Shown: positions 62,583 through 64,000 of the stretch, in pieces
Numbering within the stretch: position 1 is the stretch's first letter
Layout of the letters: each line of letters opens with the position of its first letter
Assembly: GCF_001404515.1 (NCBI RefSeq)
Contig: NZ_CXWE01000007.1
Location: forward strand, 349,409 to 413,408
DNA: 64,000 nt
From: Roseibium album
GTDB taxonomy: Bacteria; Pseudomonadota; Alphaproteobacteria; Rhizobiales; Stappiaceae
Reading direction: 5' to 3'
Made by a program: the position numbers and the translations under genes
Notes under the pieces: model-generated
Databases searched by the model: none
Seen by the model: the letters and a program-made list of their open reading frames with translations, nothing else
What the model was told of the DNA's origin: nothing

Positions 62583-63944
62583 ATGATGAAGACCGTCACC
62601 GGCGACCAACCTGATCTGAAGATGGTCAATCCGAGAGCTGCCGCGATCGGCATCGGTTCGACCATGCGTATGGCTGCAGCGAACCCCGACAGTGACGATA
62701 TGCCGATACGCACATTCGGCACGTTCACATAGGATTTGCATGATCTTGCCGAATGGTTCCAGTCCTGCGGTGTAACCAGCGTTGCGATGGAATCTACCGG
62801 GGTCTACTGGATCCCGACCTTCGAGATTCTCGAACAGCATGGCTTTGAGGTCATTCTTGTGAATGCCCGATATGCCAAGAACGTTCCAGGCCGAAAGACC
62901 GACGTCAGCGATGTCGGATGGCTCAGGCAGCTCCATTCCTACGACCTGTCACGCAGTAGCTTTCGCCCTTCGGCAGTTATTGCGAGGCTGCGTGCCTATC
63001 TGCGGCAACGTGAGCGGCTGGTGGAATACGTTGCCGCTCATATCCAGCACATGTAGAAGGCTCTGGTGGAGATGAACCTACAACTGCATCATGTTGTTTC
63101 GGACATCACTGGAGCAACGGGAATGCGGATCATCCGTGCCATCGTGGCAGGCGAACGGGATCCGGATGTGTTGGCATCCCTCCGCGACGTCCGCTGTCAT
63201 TCATCGGTTGAGACAATCCGCGCATCGTTGGTCGGTAATAACCGGGACGAACATATCTTCGCCCTGACCCAGTCATTGGAGCTCTATGACTTCTACCAAA
63301 AGAAAATGCTGGAATGCGACCGTAAGCTGGAGGCGGCCATCTCGGCCTTGACGATTCGTGCTGAACAGCAGCTGCCGCCCCTGCCGAAGTCAAGGATAAA
63401 GACCAAGCAGGTAAATGCGCCGTCCTTTGATGTTCGAGCCGCCCTTTATGAGGTTCTCGGCGTTGATCTGACCCAAATCCATGACCTCGGTCCTTCACTT
63501 GCGCTCAAGCTGATCGGGGAATGCGGCGCAAATCTGTGGGCATGGCCGAGCGCCAAGCACTTCACGTCTTGGCTGTGCCTCGTACAAGGCAACAAGATCT
63601 CGGGTGGCAAGCTTCTCTCATCACGGACGAGCCGATCTTCCAGTCGAGCCGCGGCACTGCTGCGATTGGCCGCCATCACAATCGAGCGAAGTGATACGGC
63701 GTTAGGCGCGTTCTATCGCCGCCTCGCAGCGCGGATCGGAAAGCAGAAGGCGGTCACGGCAACCGCTCGCAAGATCGCTGTCCTCTTCTACAACACCTTG
63801 CGCATCGGCATGACTTATCGCGATCCCGGTGCAGTGGCCTATGACGAGTGGCATCGAGGCCGTGTGCTTGCCAATCTCCAACGGCACGCCAAGACGCTCG
63901 GATATTCCTTGGCGCCAATGCGTGATGCCGAGTGTGTTTCTTAG
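62583..63944 (+). pseudogene. IS110-family transposase with two in-frame TAG codons
   Basis: A single frame of about 453 codons contains the whole IS110 protein but is interrupted by TAG at 62730-62732 (after RTFGTFT) and at 63054-63056 (after HIQHM). The catalytic DEDD set is partly kept: E in VAMESTGVYW and the Asp pair in KTDVSDVGW. The first Asp, expected in a G-I-D-V-like motif, is Gly in AAIGIGST. The C-terminal transposase_20 part (from about 63450, QGNKISGGK) is intact. A dead copy. Confidence 0.85.
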
Positions 63945-64000
63945 GAAGGCAACCGCGTACTTCGCCAAGGATGCAAAGTGAGGTACGCGTTCATCGATGA

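Noticed and set aside
1..64000. CRISPR arrays, prophage or toxin-antitoxin systems
   Set aside because: No regularly spaced repeats, phage structural genes or recognisable toxin-antitoxin pairs were seen.

Overview
The window reads as chromosomal DNA of an alphaproteobacterium of the Hyphomicrobiales, most like the marine Roseibium/Labrenzia (Stappiaceae) group. The evidence is the block rplU-rpmA-GNAT-obgE-proB-proA-nadD-rsfS-rlmH followed by envC-like, ctpA, yibQ-like and rppH, an L21 protein with a helix-hairpin-helix tail, a fused NAD-dependent formate dehydrogenase, a DUF1127 protein and VPLPA-CTERM surface-protein signals. The genus is inference; the class is well supported.

Layout. 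(1) 1-4653: a minus-strand operon (MttB-family methyltransferase, enolase-superfamily enzyme, FAD-dependent dimethylglycine/sarcosine dehydrogenase-like protein cut by the window edge) with a divergent LysR regulator whose start codon lies inside a perfect dyad. It looks like demethylation of a quaternary amine. (2) 4736-9710: a decayed VPLPA-CTERM secreted protein, a LuxR-type HTH fused to an alpha/beta hydrolase, fumarase C and a metallophosphoesterase. (3) 10026-18561: an accessory catabolic island. It holds a polar amino-acid ABC importer, an AhpD-like protein, a 2-oxoglutarate/Fe(II) oxygenase, a cupin-XRE regulator, a NicX/M29-like metalloenzyme, a GST, a creatininase-family amidohydrolase, an alpha/beta-hydrolase relic and an SDR. 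The parts suggest import and oxidative or hydrolytic breakdown of one small nitrogenous compound. (4) 19086-36612: tRNA-Ser(CGA) and the conserved housekeeping block, carrying two insertions: three translationally coupled GNAT acetyltransferases between rpmA and obgE, and a GNAT/TPR/VWA-VPLPA-CTERM segment between rlmH and the envC-like gene.

(5) 36821-50511: an NAD-linked molybdenum formate dehydrogenase (FdsG-FdsB fusion plus FdsA), a large exported protein of unknown function, QueG, a GST, UppP, a WYL regulator, a DUF1127 protein, an MFS exporter, an NDUFA9-like protein and tRNA-Leu(CAG). (6) 51239-60867: a complete sugar or polyol locus with a SorC-type regulator, FGGY kinase, split transketolase, ribose-type ABC importer and two SDR dehydrogenases. 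Related 14-bp palindromes sit at all three of its promoters, so the locus probably forms one regulon. (7) 61070-64000: mobile DNA, namely an IS3-family element with a frameshifted orfA, and directly beside it an IS110-family transposase gene broken by two in-frame TAG codons and missing a catalytic Asp.

Best candidates for new biology are the HTH-hydrolase fusion, the NicX-like/oxygenase/creatininase island, the SorC-type polyol regulon with its shared operator, and the VWA-VPLPA-CTERM/TPR insertion in a core block. All functional statements come from reading motifs and context by eye; no database search was run.
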